Part shown: in pieces, positions 7,878 to 16,377 of the stretch
Layout of the letters: every line of letters starts with the position of its first letter
How positions within the stretch are numbered: position 1 is the first letter of the stretch
Source: Chloroflexota bacterium
Lineage (GTDB): Bacteria > Chloroflexota > Dehalococcoidia > Bin125
Direction: 5' to 3'
Assembly: GCA_028875225.1 (NCBI GenBank)
Contig: JAPPFB010000017.1
Span: 233,983 to 297,982, forward strand
Length of the DNA stretch: 64,000 nucleotides
Position numbers and translations under genes: made by a program
The notes under the pieces: model-generated
Seen by the model: the letters and a program-made list of their open reading frames with translations, nothing else
Database searches by the model: none
What the model was told of the DNA's origin: nothing

Positions 7878-9125
7878 ATGTCCAGTTACTCCTCTGAACC
7901 CCTCGATGCTTCGGATGAACTCGGTCCGCCGCTACTGGATGGGTTGGTCGTGGTTGAGCTGGCAGAAGAGGTCGCCGGGCCGTTCGCGGCGAGGTTGCTG
8001 GCTGACGCAGGCGCTGAGACGATCAAGATTGAACTGCCCCAGGGAGACGCGTCGCGTCGGATGGCGCCGTTTGCAGAGCCGTCGCCGCATCGCGAGACGT
8101 CCACCTCCTGGCTCGCCTACAACACATCGAAGCGCAGCGTCGTGCTGGACTTGGAGAACTGCTCGGCTCGCCGGTTGCTGCAGAATCTCGTCGCTCAGGC
8201 CGACGTCTTCGTCACCGACCGGACACCGGCGCAACTGGCGCAACTAGATCTCAGCCCCGACGAACTTCGGGAGCGATATCCACAGCTGATCATTGCGGCG
8301 GTGACGCCGTTCGGCCTGATGGGCAGCGCGGCGGAGTGGCCGTCGACGGCGCTGACCCGGGCGCATGCGTCCGGTTCGGCGGCGGGAGTCCGTCGCAATC
8401 TGGGCGCGGACACCGGAGCTCCGTTGATGGCCGGCGCCAAGGTTCACGAGGCGGACGGCGGCATGGCTCTCGCGTTGGCGGTGTGGTCCGCGTTGATTGC
8501 CCGAGAGCGCTTTGGCCACGGCCAGATCGTCGATGTCGCCTCGACCGAGGCGATGATGAACATGGATCGAGTCGACATCTCGATCGCGCACAATGACGGA
8601 GGACCTCCGGCGCGGCCGCCGACCAAGGGCGGCAGCGCGTTTGGCGGCCGGTTGGAGTGTTCGGACGGCCACTTGATCGCGGTGACGCCGCAATCTCACC
8701 AGTGGGCGGGACTGATCAAGTCGATGGGCGATCCGAGCTGGGCATACGACGACGAAGGGAATCTCGTTGATCGTCTTGAGTTGGGCGAAGACGCGAGCGA
8801 CGCGATTGAACATTGGGCGGGCGCTCACACTCGAGACGAAGTGTTTCGCGCGCTGCAGGAGAACAGTGCGCCTGCAGGACCGGTGTTGCGGCCCTCGGAA
8901 GTGATGAACTCGGAGCAGATGCAGGTCCGCGAGTTCTTTGACCGCCTCGAGCATCCGCTGGTCGAGAGCGCCCGCTATCCACAATTTGCCGCTCGCTGGA
9001 ACGGCGCCCGGCGCGTTCAGAGGACAGCCGCGCCGCTGTTCGGATCGTCCACGGCGGAGATCACTCGCCCGCACCTTGAACCATGGAGCCCCGCTCAGGC
9101 CCGACGAGCCGGAGTCATCCGATGA
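7878..9125 (+). CDS. CaiB/BaiF family CoA-transferase, Asp-lacking partner
   Basis: A 415-residue class III CoA-transferase fold (LDGLVVVELAEEVAGPFAAR, AETIKIELPQGDASR). The aligned active-site residue is Glu191 in AKVHEADGG, with the 16-residue spacing to FGHG conserved, so the usual Asp is replaced by Glu. The ATG at 7878 has CGAGGA just before it and is chosen over upstream in-frame codons. The gene is divergent from the previous CoA-transferase pair with 48 bases between them, which must hold both promoters. The stop overlaps the next CoA-transferase start (ATGA), so this is the first member of a second coupled pair. Confidence 0.88.
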   Translation: MSSYSSEPLDASDELGPPLLDGLVVVELAEEVAGPFAARLLADAGAETIKIELPQGDASRRMAPFAEPSPHRETSTSWLAYNTSKRSVVLDLENCSARRLLQNLVAQADVFVTDRTPAQLAQLDLSPDELRERYPQLIIAAVTPFGLMGSAAEWPSTALTRAHASGSAAGVRRNLGADTGAPLMAGAKVHEADGGMALALAVWSALIARERFGHGQIVDVASTEAMMNMDRVDISIAHNDGGPPARPPTKGGSAFGGRLECSDGHLIAVTPQSHQWAGLIKSMGDPSWAYDDEGNLVDRLELGEDASDAIEHWAGAHTRDEVFRALQENSAPAGPVLRPSEVMNSEQMQVREFFDRLEHPLVESARYPQFAARWNGARRVQRTAAPLFGSSTAEITRPHLEPWSPAQARRAGVIR

Positions 9126-10441
9126 CCACTACCTCAAATGGACAGAACGGCCACAACGGTCTCCACGGCCTGCTGCGGGCAGCCGATCGTCCGGGGCCGC
9201 TTTCGGGCAAGCGAATCATCGATTTCACCTGGGCCTGGGCCGGACCGTACGGCGCGATGCAGTTGGCATTGCTTGGGGCGGAACTGATCAAGATTGAGTC
9301 GGCCACCCGGATCGATCACTCGCGTCAGCGATCGCTGGCAATGGGTTCGTTCAAGGGCGGCGTGAACCAGGCGCCGATGTTCAACGAAGTCAATCTGAAC
9401 AAGTACTCGATCCAGCTCAACCTCAAGATGGAGGGCGCCAAGCAGGTCATCCGCGATCTCGCCCGCACCGCCGACGGCGCGATTGACAACTTCCGGCCCG
9501 GCATTCTCGAGAAGCTGGGGCTGGGCTACGACGACCTGCGCCAGTTCAATCCGGAAATCGTGATGGTTTCCGCCTCGGCGCTCGGTGCGACCGGGCCGGA
9601 GCGCAACTACACCGGTTATGCGCCAACGTTCGCAGCGCTCAGCGGACTCTCCTATCTCTCCGGCGAACCTCAGGAGCCGCCGGTGATGATGGGCGGCTCG
9701 ATTGACCTGCGCGCCGGGACGACCGCGGCCATGGCGATGCTCGCCGGATTCCACTATCACGCCCGGACGGGACGCGGACAGTTCATTGACGCCTCGTCGT
9801 CCGAGGCGATCGGAATGCACATCGCCGAGGAATTCCTGCACGTCGACCTGCTGGGCAGCGATGGCGAACGGATCGGCAATGGTCACCGCGCCTACGCTCC
9901 GCACGACGTGTTCCGCTGCGCCTCGATGCGCGCGCCGGAGGCCTACACCGACGAACACAAGGGCGCGCGTAGCGGCTGGATCGCGATCGCCTGCCGCTCC
10001 GACGATGAGTGGGCTTCGCTCTGTGAGTGCAGCGGCCTCGATCATCTCAAAGAGGATCCACGCTTCCGCACCGGCCTCAAGCGCTGGAAACATCGCGCCG
10101 AACTGAAACCGATGATCGAAGCCTGGACCTCGGAGCAGTCAGCGGTCGAGACCGCGGAGGCGCTCCGCGCCGTCGGTGTACCCGCCGCGGCGTCGGTCTG
10201 GGGCAGCGACATCCACCACTCCGAGAACTTCCGCGAGCGAGGCGGCGCGATCAGGGTCAGGCCGCCGGAGACCCATCTGCGGCAGGTGCTGCCGCCGCCA
10301 TGGAAACTCTCCGAGACGCCCGCCGAGATCGTGTCGCCGGCGCCACGCCTGGGCGAAGACACCGACTACGTGCTCGGCCGCATGCTGGGCTACGACCGGG
10401 ACACAATCGACGCTCTCGCGCGTGAGGGCGCGCTGGAATAA
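9122..10441 (+). CDS. CaiB/BaiF family CoA-transferase, catalytic-Asp subunit
   Basis: A 439-residue class III CoA-transferase (LSGKRIIDFTWAWAGPYGAM, GAELIKIESATRIDHSR). It keeps the catalytic residue as Asp195 in GGSIDLRAG, followed by the TGRGQ turn. The ATG at 9122 overlaps the stop of the preceding gene by four bases (ATGA); an upstream in-frame codon would give a longer overlap and adds nothing to the domain. With its upstream partner (Glu in place of Asp) it forms the second asymmetric pair in this cluster. An Asn/Gly-rich N-terminal tag of about 15 residues precedes the domain. Acyl specificity unknown. Confidence 0.9.
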   Translation: MTTTSNGQNGHNGLHGLLRAADRPGPLSGKRIIDFTWAWAGPYGAMQLALLGAELIKIESATRIDHSRQRSLAMGSFKGGVNQAPMFNEVNLNKYSIQLNLKMEGAKQVIRDLARTADGAIDNFRPGILEKLGLGYDDLRQFNPEIVMVSASALGATGPERNYTGYAPTFAALSGLSYLSGEPQEPPVMMGGSIDLRAGTTAAMAMLAGFHYHARTGRGQFIDASSSEAIGMHIAEEFLHVDLLGSDGERIGNGHRAYAPHDVFRCASMRAPEAYTDEHKGARSGWIAIACRSDDEWASLCECSGLDHLKEDPRFRTGLKRWKHRAELKPMIEAWTSEQSAVETAEALRAVGVPAAASVWGSDIHHSENFRERGGAIRVRPPETHLRQVLPPPWKLSETPAEIVSPAPRLGEDTDYVLGRMLGYDRDTIDALAREGALE

Positions 10442-10488
10442 CCTACATAGTCACAGCCACTGACTGCGAGACAGCGGAGGGGAAGGCC

Positions 10489-10809
10489 ATGCGAGAGGTA
10501 TTGAGTGCAATCATCAAACCAATGGCGCGTCTCTCGCTCGCCGCTGCGTTGGCCCTGGTTGCCATTTCGGCGATTCAACCGTTGTTCAGCGATAGCGGCG
10601 ATCTTCTCGCTGCCGACGCTGTTCCCGCTCAAAGCGAACTGACGATGCCGCAACAGGCCGCGCCGGATGAAGGCGGCACCGGCGTCAACAACTTCGACCG
10701 CGAGGAGTGGTACGAGTTCTCCATTCTCCTGGCGCCGTTCATCGTGTTGGTGACGTTCATCCTGATCCTGATGTTTGCCTGGGATCGATCCACGGGCAAC
10801 GAGGACTAG
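10489..10809 (+). CDS. Small membrane protein, unknown function
   Basis: A 106-residue protein with two hydrophobic stretches: residues about 13-33 (a signal-anchor-like segment following a basic N-terminus) and about 78-98 (ILLAPFIVLVTFILILMFAW). The part between is acidic and Pro/Gln-rich and would face one side of the membrane. I do not recognise a family. A purine-rich stretch with GAGGGGAAGG lies upstream of the ATG, a good ribosome site. It lies between the CoA-transferase pair and the CinA-like gene, 15 bases before the latter, so the two are probably transcribed together. Confidence 0.6.
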   Translation: MREVLSAIIKPMARLSLAAALALVAISAIQPLFSDSGDLLAADAVPAQSELTMPQQAAPDEGGTGVNNFDREEWYEFSILLAPFIVLVTFILILMFAWDRSTGNED

Positions 10810-10824
10810 CCAAGAGCCTGATCC

Positions 10825-11316
10825 ATGGCCGAGGACATCGCCCAACAACTCGTCGACACGCTGGCCGAGCGCAGCCTCACCCTGGCGACGGCAGAGACCG
10901 ACACCGGCGGCCTGATCGGTCACTGGATTACCGACATTGCCGGTTGCTCCAGGGTCTGGATCGGCGGCGCGTCGCCGTATCACAACTACCCGAAGATCGA
11001 CCTGATCGGCGTCTCGCGCGATCTGCTGCGCGAACATGGTTCTGTTTCGGAGGAGGCGGCCGTCGCGATGGCCCGCGGAGTTCGCGACACGCTCAATGCC
11101 GATATCGGCGTTTCCGAGACGGGAATCACCGGCCCGACTGGAGGGTCGGAGTCGCGCCCGGTCGGGACGGTCTGGATGGCCTGCGTGGGCCCCGGTGACC
11201 GCGTCCACGCGGAACGACAGGTCTGGGACTCCGACCGCGAGGGCAACAAGCGACTGACCGCCATCCGCTGCGTCGAGCTGGTGCTCGAAGCGGCAATGTC
11301 GGCGGCCGACGCCTGA
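10825..11316 (+). CDS. CinA C-terminal domain protein (PncC-like nicotinamide-nucleotide amidase)
   Basis: A 163-residue stand-alone CinA-C domain, the fold that deamidates NMN to nicotinate mononucleotide in E. coli PncC. The whole domain aligns: LATAETDTGGLIGHWITDIAG at 19-39, the Tyr/Asn/Lys pattern in PYHNYPK (about 52-58), ITGPTGGSESRPVGTVW at about 108-124. The family nucleophile is the Ser of the AES-x-TGG motif; here it reads AETDTGG, so Thr replaces Ser. The enzyme may therefore be slow, altered or inactive. It lies between a small membrane protein and an alpha/beta hydrolase gene (16 bases downstream). Confidence 0.8.
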   Translation: MAEDIAQQLVDTLAERSLTLATAETDTGGLIGHWITDIAGCSRVWIGGASPYHNYPKIDLIGVSRDLLREHGSVSEEAAVAMARGVRDTLNADIGVSETGITGPTGGSESRPVGTVWMACVGPGDRVHAERQVWDSDREGNKRLTAIRCVELVLEAAMSAADA

Positions 11317-11332
11317 ATCGCCTGCTGCGAAC

Positions 11333-12127
11333 GTGCCCTATCTCCACTGCAACGAGATCGACCTCTACTACGAGGCGCATGGCGATCCGTCTTTGCCACC
11401 ACTGATCCTGGCGCACGGAGCGGGCGGCAATCATCTCGTCTGGTGGCGAAACGTGCCCGAGTTCCGGGAGCGTTTCTACACGATCACGTTCGATCACCGG
11501 GCCTTCGGACTGAGCAGAGATGTTCCCGGTGGGCCGGGTCGGCGCGCATTCCCGCACGATCTGCACGCGCTGTTGGAGCACTTGCAGATCGACAGATTCG
11601 CGATGATCGCCCACTCCATGGGCGGCAGGACCGCCACGCCGTTCGCGCTGATTTTCCCGGGCAGAATTGAGGCGCTGATTCTCTCTGGCACGCTGGCCGG
11701 TGCGGTGAATGACGAGGTCCGCGAGATCCAGTCTGCCCACTACCGGACCGTTGAGGGGCTGACACTGCGTCAACGCGCTCTGGCGCCGTCGACCGAGCAG
11801 AACGATCCACAGCTCACGTGGTTGTATCGGCGGATGAACGGCTGGAACCCGAAGCGTCCGTCAACCTTCCTCGCGCCGACGCCGGGTCTGGCTACCTGGC
11901 GCGGATCGTCAATGCCGCTCTTGCGCCAGTTCGGAATGCCGATGCTCTACATCATCGGCGAGCATGACCGGATCGTCCCCTGGCAGGCGATGGAAGCCTC
12001 ACATCGGGCGATGGAAGGCTCGGAGTTGGTCGTCGTTCCGGATGCGGGTCACTCGGTCTACCTCGAACAGCCCGAGCGGTTCAATGATGCGGTGATTGAC
12101 TTTCTCGACCGCCGCTGGCTGCACTGA
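11333..12127 (+). CDS. Alpha/beta hydrolase
   Basis: A 264-residue alpha/beta-hydrolase-fold enzyme. The oxyanion motif is LAHGAGG (27-32). The triad reads Ser95 in AHSMGG, Asp212 in GEHDRIVP and His240 in PDAGHSV. Length and layout match the small esterase/lactonase/C-C hydrolase group (for example 3-oxoadipate enol-lactonase relatives). The start is GTG at 11333, sixteen bases after the CinA-like gene. The frame is fixed by domain start; no strong ribosome site is visible. Natural substrate unknown; downstream genes encode a 2-hydroxyacid oxidase, so an ester or lactone of a hydroxyacid is one possibility, inferred only. Confidence 0.85.
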   Translation: MPYLHCNEIDLYYEAHGDPSLPPLILAHGAGGNHLVWWRNVPEFRERFYTITFDHRAFGLSRDVPGGPGRRAFPHDLHALLEHLQIDRFAMIAHSMGGRTATPFALIFPGRIEALILSGTLAGAVNDEVREIQSAHYRTVEGLTLRQRALAPSTEQNDPQLTWLYRRMNGWNPKRPSTFLAPTPGLATWRGSSMPLLRQFGMPMLYIIGEHDRIVPWQAMEASHRAMEGSELVVVPDAGHSVYLEQPERFNDAVIDFLDRRWLH

Positions 12128-12148
12128 GCACCCGTCTATCATCGAACC

Positions 12149-13603
12149 ATGAACGTTCCCTCGCCGCTTGTTCGCGACCTGATCGACGCCATCGGCGAAG
12201 AAGCGGTCGTCTGGCACGACGACGATCTGCTCGTCTATGAGTACGACGGCACCATCGACCGCGGCAATCCTGATGTCATCGCGTTACCCGCCAATACCGA
12301 CGATGTGGTCAATCTGATCAAGATCGCCAACAAGCACGACGCGCCGGTCACGCCTCGCGGAGCCGGAACCGGCCTCAGCGGCGGCGCGCTGGCGGCCAGG
12401 GGCGGCGTGATCATCGGCATGAACCGGATGCGGCGGATTCTCAACATCGATCCCGAGAACAAGACGGCCCTCGTCCAACCCGGCGTGGTCAATCTCGATC
12501 TCGGGTCCGAGGCCGAGCGGCATGGTCTGGCCTATGCGCCCGACCCCAGTTCGCAACGGGCGTGCACGATTGGCGGCAACGTCGCTGAGAACGCCGGCGG
12601 GCCGCACACGCTGGCCTGGGGCACGACGACCAATCACGTGCTCGCCCTGGAACTCGTCACCGCCGATGGCGAAGTCCAGTGGATCGGCCACGACACGCGG
12701 GACGAGCCAGGCTATGACCTGGTCGGATGTGTGGTCGGCTCGGAGGGCACGGTCGGCATCGTCACCCAGGCGCTCGTCCGCCTCGTTCCCCGGCCCACCG
12801 CCGTACGGACGATGCTCGCGATCTACGACAGCGTCAGACAGGCGTCGAACGCGGTCTCGGCCGTGGTCGCCTCGGGAATCGTCCCGGCCGCGTTGGAGAT
12901 GATCGACAAGATGACGATCGCCGCCGTCGAGCCCGTGCTCAACACGGGATTCCCGCTCGACGCCGAAGCTGTCCTGCTGGTTGAGGTCGACGGACCGGAA
13001 TCGCAGGTCGAGGCGGAGGGAGCGCGCGTCGAGGGCATTCTTAATCGATTCGAGCCGCGCGAAGTCCGTTCGGCCACCGATCCCGAGGAGCGCGAACACC
13101 TCTGGGCCGGCCGCAAGGGCGCGATTGGCGCGCTGGGCCAGATCATGCCCAACTACTACCTGCTGGACGGCGTGGTCCCGAGGACCCAGCTCCCCGATGT
13201 ACTGGACGGCGTCTACGAGATCGCCGAGCGCTATCGGCTGCCGGTGGCCAACATGTTCCACGCGGGCGACGGCAATTTGCATCCCTGCCTGCTGTTCGAC
13301 GAACGGGAGCCCGGCGCGACGGAGCGGGTGCTCGACGCGGGCGGCGAGATTATGCGGCTGTGCGTTGATGCGGGAGGCGCCATCACCGGTGAACACGGCG
13401 TGGGTCTGGAAAAGCGCGATTATCTTCCCTGGATTTTCACAGAGGCTGATATGGACGCGATGAAGTCGCTGCGAGCCGCATTCGGTCCCACCGAGAACTT
13501 CAACCCCTGCAAGATCTTCCCCAAGGGCCACGGCTGCGGCGAAGCCGGTCACCAGCACGCTCAACAGCAAATCGCCAGGTTCGGCCCCAAAGCGTTCGTA
13601 TGA
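12149..13603 (+). CDS. glcD: FAD-linked oxidase, GlcD-like (glycolate/lactate oxidase large subunit)
   Basis: A 484-residue FAD enzyme of the VAO/PCMH type, like glycolate oxidase subunit GlcD. The FAD-binding domain is seen in VTPRGAGTGLSGGALA (about 67-82) and in ACTIGGNVAENAGGPHT (about 133-149). The C-terminal FAD-oxidase domain ends with the family motif GAITGEHGVGLEKRDYL (about 410). Followed at 27 bases by the GlcE-like and at 9 bases more by the GlcF-like gene, the classical order for glycolate oxidase, which converts 2-hydroxyacids to 2-oxoacids and passes electrons to quinone. D-lactate or another 2-hydroxyacid is an equally possible substrate. Confidence 0.9.
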   Translation: MNVPSPLVRDLIDAIGEEAVVWHDDDLLVYEYDGTIDRGNPDVIALPANTDDVVNLIKIANKHDAPVTPRGAGTGLSGGALAARGGVIIGMNRMRRILNIDPENKTALVQPGVVNLDLGSEAERHGLAYAPDPSSQRACTIGGNVAENAGGPHTLAWGTTTNHVLALELVTADGEVQWIGHDTRDEPGYDLVGCVVGSEGTVGIVTQALVRLVPRPTAVRTMLAIYDSVRQASNAVSAVVASGIVPAALEMIDKMTIAAVEPVLNTGFPLDAEAVLLVEVDGPESQVEAEGARVEGILNRFEPREVRSATDPEEREHLWAGRKGAIGALGQIMPNYYLLDGVVPRTQLPDVLDGVYEIAERYRLPVANMFHAGDGNLHPCLLFDEREPGATERVLDAGGEIMRLCVDAGGAITGEHGVGLEKRDYLPWIFTEADMDAMKSLRAAFGPTENFNPCKIFPKGHGCGEAGHQHAQQQIARFGPKAFV

Positions 13604-13630
13604 ATCGGCTGGCGCACTCCGGACCGCAAC

Positions 13631-14944
13631 ATGGCGGACGCTGAGGCTGACAGCGCAGCCGGGCTCGAGTCGCTCTTCGACAACGTCGACTCAGATAACG
13701 ATCGGCTCAGGCGCTACGCCGTCGATGATCTCGTCCCCGGCAGAGCGGTCAGGGCCACTGCCGTCGAAGACGTTGAGCGCCTGCAGTCATTGGCGACTGA
13801 ACACAATCTGTCGGTGATTGCGCACGGTGGTCGGACCATGCTCGACTTGGGCATGCCGCCGCGCAGATACGACCTGGCACTTGATCTCTCTGGGCTGGAT
13901 CAGGTCGTCGACTACGAACCCAACGACTTCACGATCACCGTGCAGGCCGGGATGACCCTGGCGGAGCTGCAACGTCACCTGGCCACCAACGGACAGTTCC
14001 TGCCGCTCGATCACTCGCACTTTGAGCGTGCCACACTGGGCGGCATCTGCGCCGTCGGACGCGGCGGACTGCGGCGCAACTCGTTCGGCGGGCCGCGCGA
14101 CTGGCTGATCGGGATGCGCATGGTCAAGGCCGACGGCACGGCAATCAAGGGCGGCGGCAAGGTGGTCAAGAACGTCAGCGGTTACGACCTGCCCAAGCTG
14201 TTTGCCGGCTCCCTTGGCACTCTCGGCGTCATCGTCGAAGTGACGCTCAAACTCCGACCGCAGCCGGCCAGCGACCAGATCGTTGCGCTCAACGCTCCGT
14301 CCTTTGAATCCGCGCTGGCTGCGGCACGAGCGGCAGCGAGGGCGGCGCCGTTTCTCAATGGATGCGTGGCGCTCTCGGCCGAAGCCGCGGCTAATGCACA
14401 CGACCTTGGTGCGAGGCTGCTCCATGACCAGCCCGCAATCCTGCTCCGAGCAAACGGTCTGGAAACTGCCGCCTCGGAGGTGTTGGCCCAGGCGCTTCGC
14501 GCTGTGCGCGAAGCCGGCCTCGACGGTCCAGAACGGACCACGAGCGCCATCGTGGAGACCTGGCAAGCCGTCGCGGATCTGGAACTCCAGACCCGTGAAG
14601 CCTGCGTCAGGTTGCGACTCGGCCTGCCGCCGGCCAACCTGCCGCGGGCGCAACGTCTCCTCTCCGACTTCTTGCCTGAAGCGACATCCTGGATTGCCGC
14701 CGCCGATTCCGGATTGATGTTCGTCGATGTCCCATCGGTCGACGCTGACACCGTCAAGACCCTGCGCACCCGGCTCGGTCCGCTCCAGGGACGACTGACC
14801 ATCGAGTCGGGGCCGCTCGAACTCAAGCGGGCAGTCGATGTCTGGGGTCCGGCAGGTCCGGGCGCGCGGCTGATGCACAACGTCAAAGAGCAGTTCGACC
14901 CACTGGGCATCCTCAATCCCGGTCGATACGTGGACGGCATCTAA
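13631..14944 (+). CDS. glcE: FAD-binding oxidase subunit, GlcE-like
   Basis: A 437-residue FAD_binding_4 protein, the second flavin-fold subunit of GlcDEF-type oxidases. Key segments are SVIAHGGRTMLDLGMPPRR (about 57-75), FERATLGGICAVGRGGLRRN (about 134-153) and KGGGKVVKNVSGYDLPKL (about 175-192); the last is characteristic of GlcE. The C-terminus ends in the family-type ...KEQFDPLGILNPGRY. Standing between GlcD-like and GlcF-like genes makes the assignment firm. The start is ATG at 13631; the product is longer than E. coli GlcE (about 350), mostly because of an extended middle region. Confidence 0.85.
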   Translation: MADAEADSAAGLESLFDNVDSDNDRLRRYAVDDLVPGRAVRATAVEDVERLQSLATEHNLSVIAHGGRTMLDLGMPPRRYDLALDLSGLDQVVDYEPNDFTITVQAGMTLAELQRHLATNGQFLPLDHSHFERATLGGICAVGRGGLRRNSFGGPRDWLIGMRMVKADGTAIKGGGKVVKNVSGYDLPKLFAGSLGTLGVIVEVTLKLRPQPASDQIVALNAPSFESALAAARAAARAAPFLNGCVALSAEAAANAHDLGARLLHDQPAILLRANGLETAASEVLAQALRAVREAGLDGPERTTSAIVETWQAVADLELQTREACVRLRLGLPPANLPRAQRLLSDFLPEATSWIAAADSGLMFVDVPSVDADTVKTLRTRLGPLQGRLTIESGPLELKRAVDVWGPAGPGARLMHNVKEQFDPLGILNPGRYVDGI

Positions 14945-14953
14945 GCTGCATCC

Positions 14954-16312
14954 ATGAGCATCGCTCCCTCGCCGCCTGACAGTGACACGATCTGGTTGAC
15001 CGAGGATCGGCCCGACGCCGGTGAACTGGGCCTCTGCGTCCACTGCGGATTCTGTCTCAACGCCTGCCCCACCTATCTCGACCTGGGCGTCGAGACCGAC
15101 TCTCCGCGCGGCAGAATCGCCCTGATGCGAGGACTCGACGACGGTCGGATCGAGTGGTCGCCGCGCGTGCAACAGCACTTCGATCAGTGCCTGCAGTGCC
15201 GCGCCTGCGAGACGGCCTGCCCGTCGAAGGTGCCGTACGGACGCCTCATGGAATCGACTCGCGCCGAGGCGTTTGCCCAGGACAAGTGGCCCCGCCGACA
15301 GCGCATTCTGTGGCGGCTGATCATGCATGGACTCTTTCCGTATCCCCGGCGCATGCGTCTGGCCGGATACGGCTTGAAGTTTTACCAGCGGACCGGGCTT
15401 CAGGCCCTGGTGCGCAGAACCGGACTGCTGGGCAAGGTCGCTCCCAAACTCGCTGATATCGACTCACTGTCGCCGGTCGCCGACAAACCGTTCTACGCGA
15501 ACAACGAGGCGTCGCGGATTGCGCCCGCGACGCCCGTCCGTGCTCGTGCATCGCTGATCACCGGCTGCATGATGCCGCTGGCCTACCCGGAGACGCATCG
15601 CGCCACCGTTCGAGTCTTCACACGCAATGGGATCGCGGTTGACGCCCCGGAAGCGCAGGTCTGTTGCGGCGCCCTGCACGCCCACGGCGGAGACGTAGAA
15701 GCGGCGCGCGATCTGGCGAGGCGCAACATCGACGCGATCACTCCCGAATCGTCCCACCTACCGGACGCGATCCTGATCAACGCGGCAGGCTGTGGCTCGC
15801 ATCTGAAGGAGTACGGACACTTGCTCCGCAATAACGCTGCCTATGCGAAGCGAGCGGAGGTATTCGCCGCGCGGGTCCGTGACGTGCATGAGTATCTCGT
15901 AGAAATCGGCTTTGCCGCTCCCGAAGGCCGGATTGAACGTACCGTCACCTACCAGGATTCCTGCCATCTCTCACACGCCCAGAACGTTCGCAGTGCTCCT
16001 CGGGACGTCCTGCGCAGCATCCCCGGACTGACCCTGAGCGAGATGCGCAAACCAGACAAGTGTTGCGGTTCAGCCGGGATCTACTCAGTGGTGCAAAGTG
16101 ACATCTCGAAGCGAGTGTTGGCCGAAAAGATGGAAGACGTGCTCTCCACCGGGGCCGAGCAAGTGTGTACCGCCAACCCGGGCTGCATGCTCCAGCTCGA
16201 CGCGGGCATCGCGCGATTCGATGACGACGGCCGTATGATGCCACGCTCGACTCACGCGATTGAACTGCTGGATGAGTCGTACCGACTCGGCGACGCAGCC
16301 GGCAACGACTGA
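14954..16312 (+). CDS. glcF: Iron-sulfur oxidase subunit, GlcF-like
   Basis: A 452-residue (Fe-S)-binding subunit. Two 4Fe-4S motifs are clear in the N-terminal part: CVHCGFCLNACPTYLDLG (about 28-45) and CLQCRACETACPSKVPYG (about 79-96). Two CCG domains follow, with CCGALHAHGG near residue 236 and CCGSAGIYSV near 371. These domains carry the second redox cofactor and dock the flavin subunits. It follows glcE by 9 bases and completes the glcDEF set. In the cell it would carry electrons from the flavin to membrane quinones. Confidence 0.9.
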   Translation: MSIAPSPPDSDTIWLTEDRPDAGELGLCVHCGFCLNACPTYLDLGVETDSPRGRIALMRGLDDGRIEWSPRVQQHFDQCLQCRACETACPSKVPYGRLMESTRAEAFAQDKWPRRQRILWRLIMHGLFPYPRRMRLAGYGLKFYQRTGLQALVRRTGLLGKVAPKLADIDSLSPVADKPFYANNEASRIAPATPVRARASLITGCMMPLAYPETHRATVRVFTRNGIAVDAPEAQVCCGALHAHGGDVEAARDLARRNIDAITPESSHLPDAILINAAGCGSHLKEYGHLLRNNAAYAKRAEVFAARVRDVHEYLVEIGFAAPEGRIERTVTYQDSCHLSHAQNVRSAPRDVLRSIPGLTLSEMRKPDKCCGSAGIYSVVQSDISKRVLAEKMEDVLSTGAEQVCTANPGCMLQLDAGIARFDDDGRMMPRSTHAIELLDESYRLGDAAGND

Positions 16313-16377
16313 TCAGTTAGCCTCCCAATCGCGGACCACGCAGACAGCACCGCACAGAACCTGGAGAGGCGGCGATC

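Noticed and set aside
13787-15328. 513-residue minus-strand frame across the GlcE/GlcF genes
   Set aside because: Antisense shadow of two clearly recognised genes; no domain, no ribosome site.
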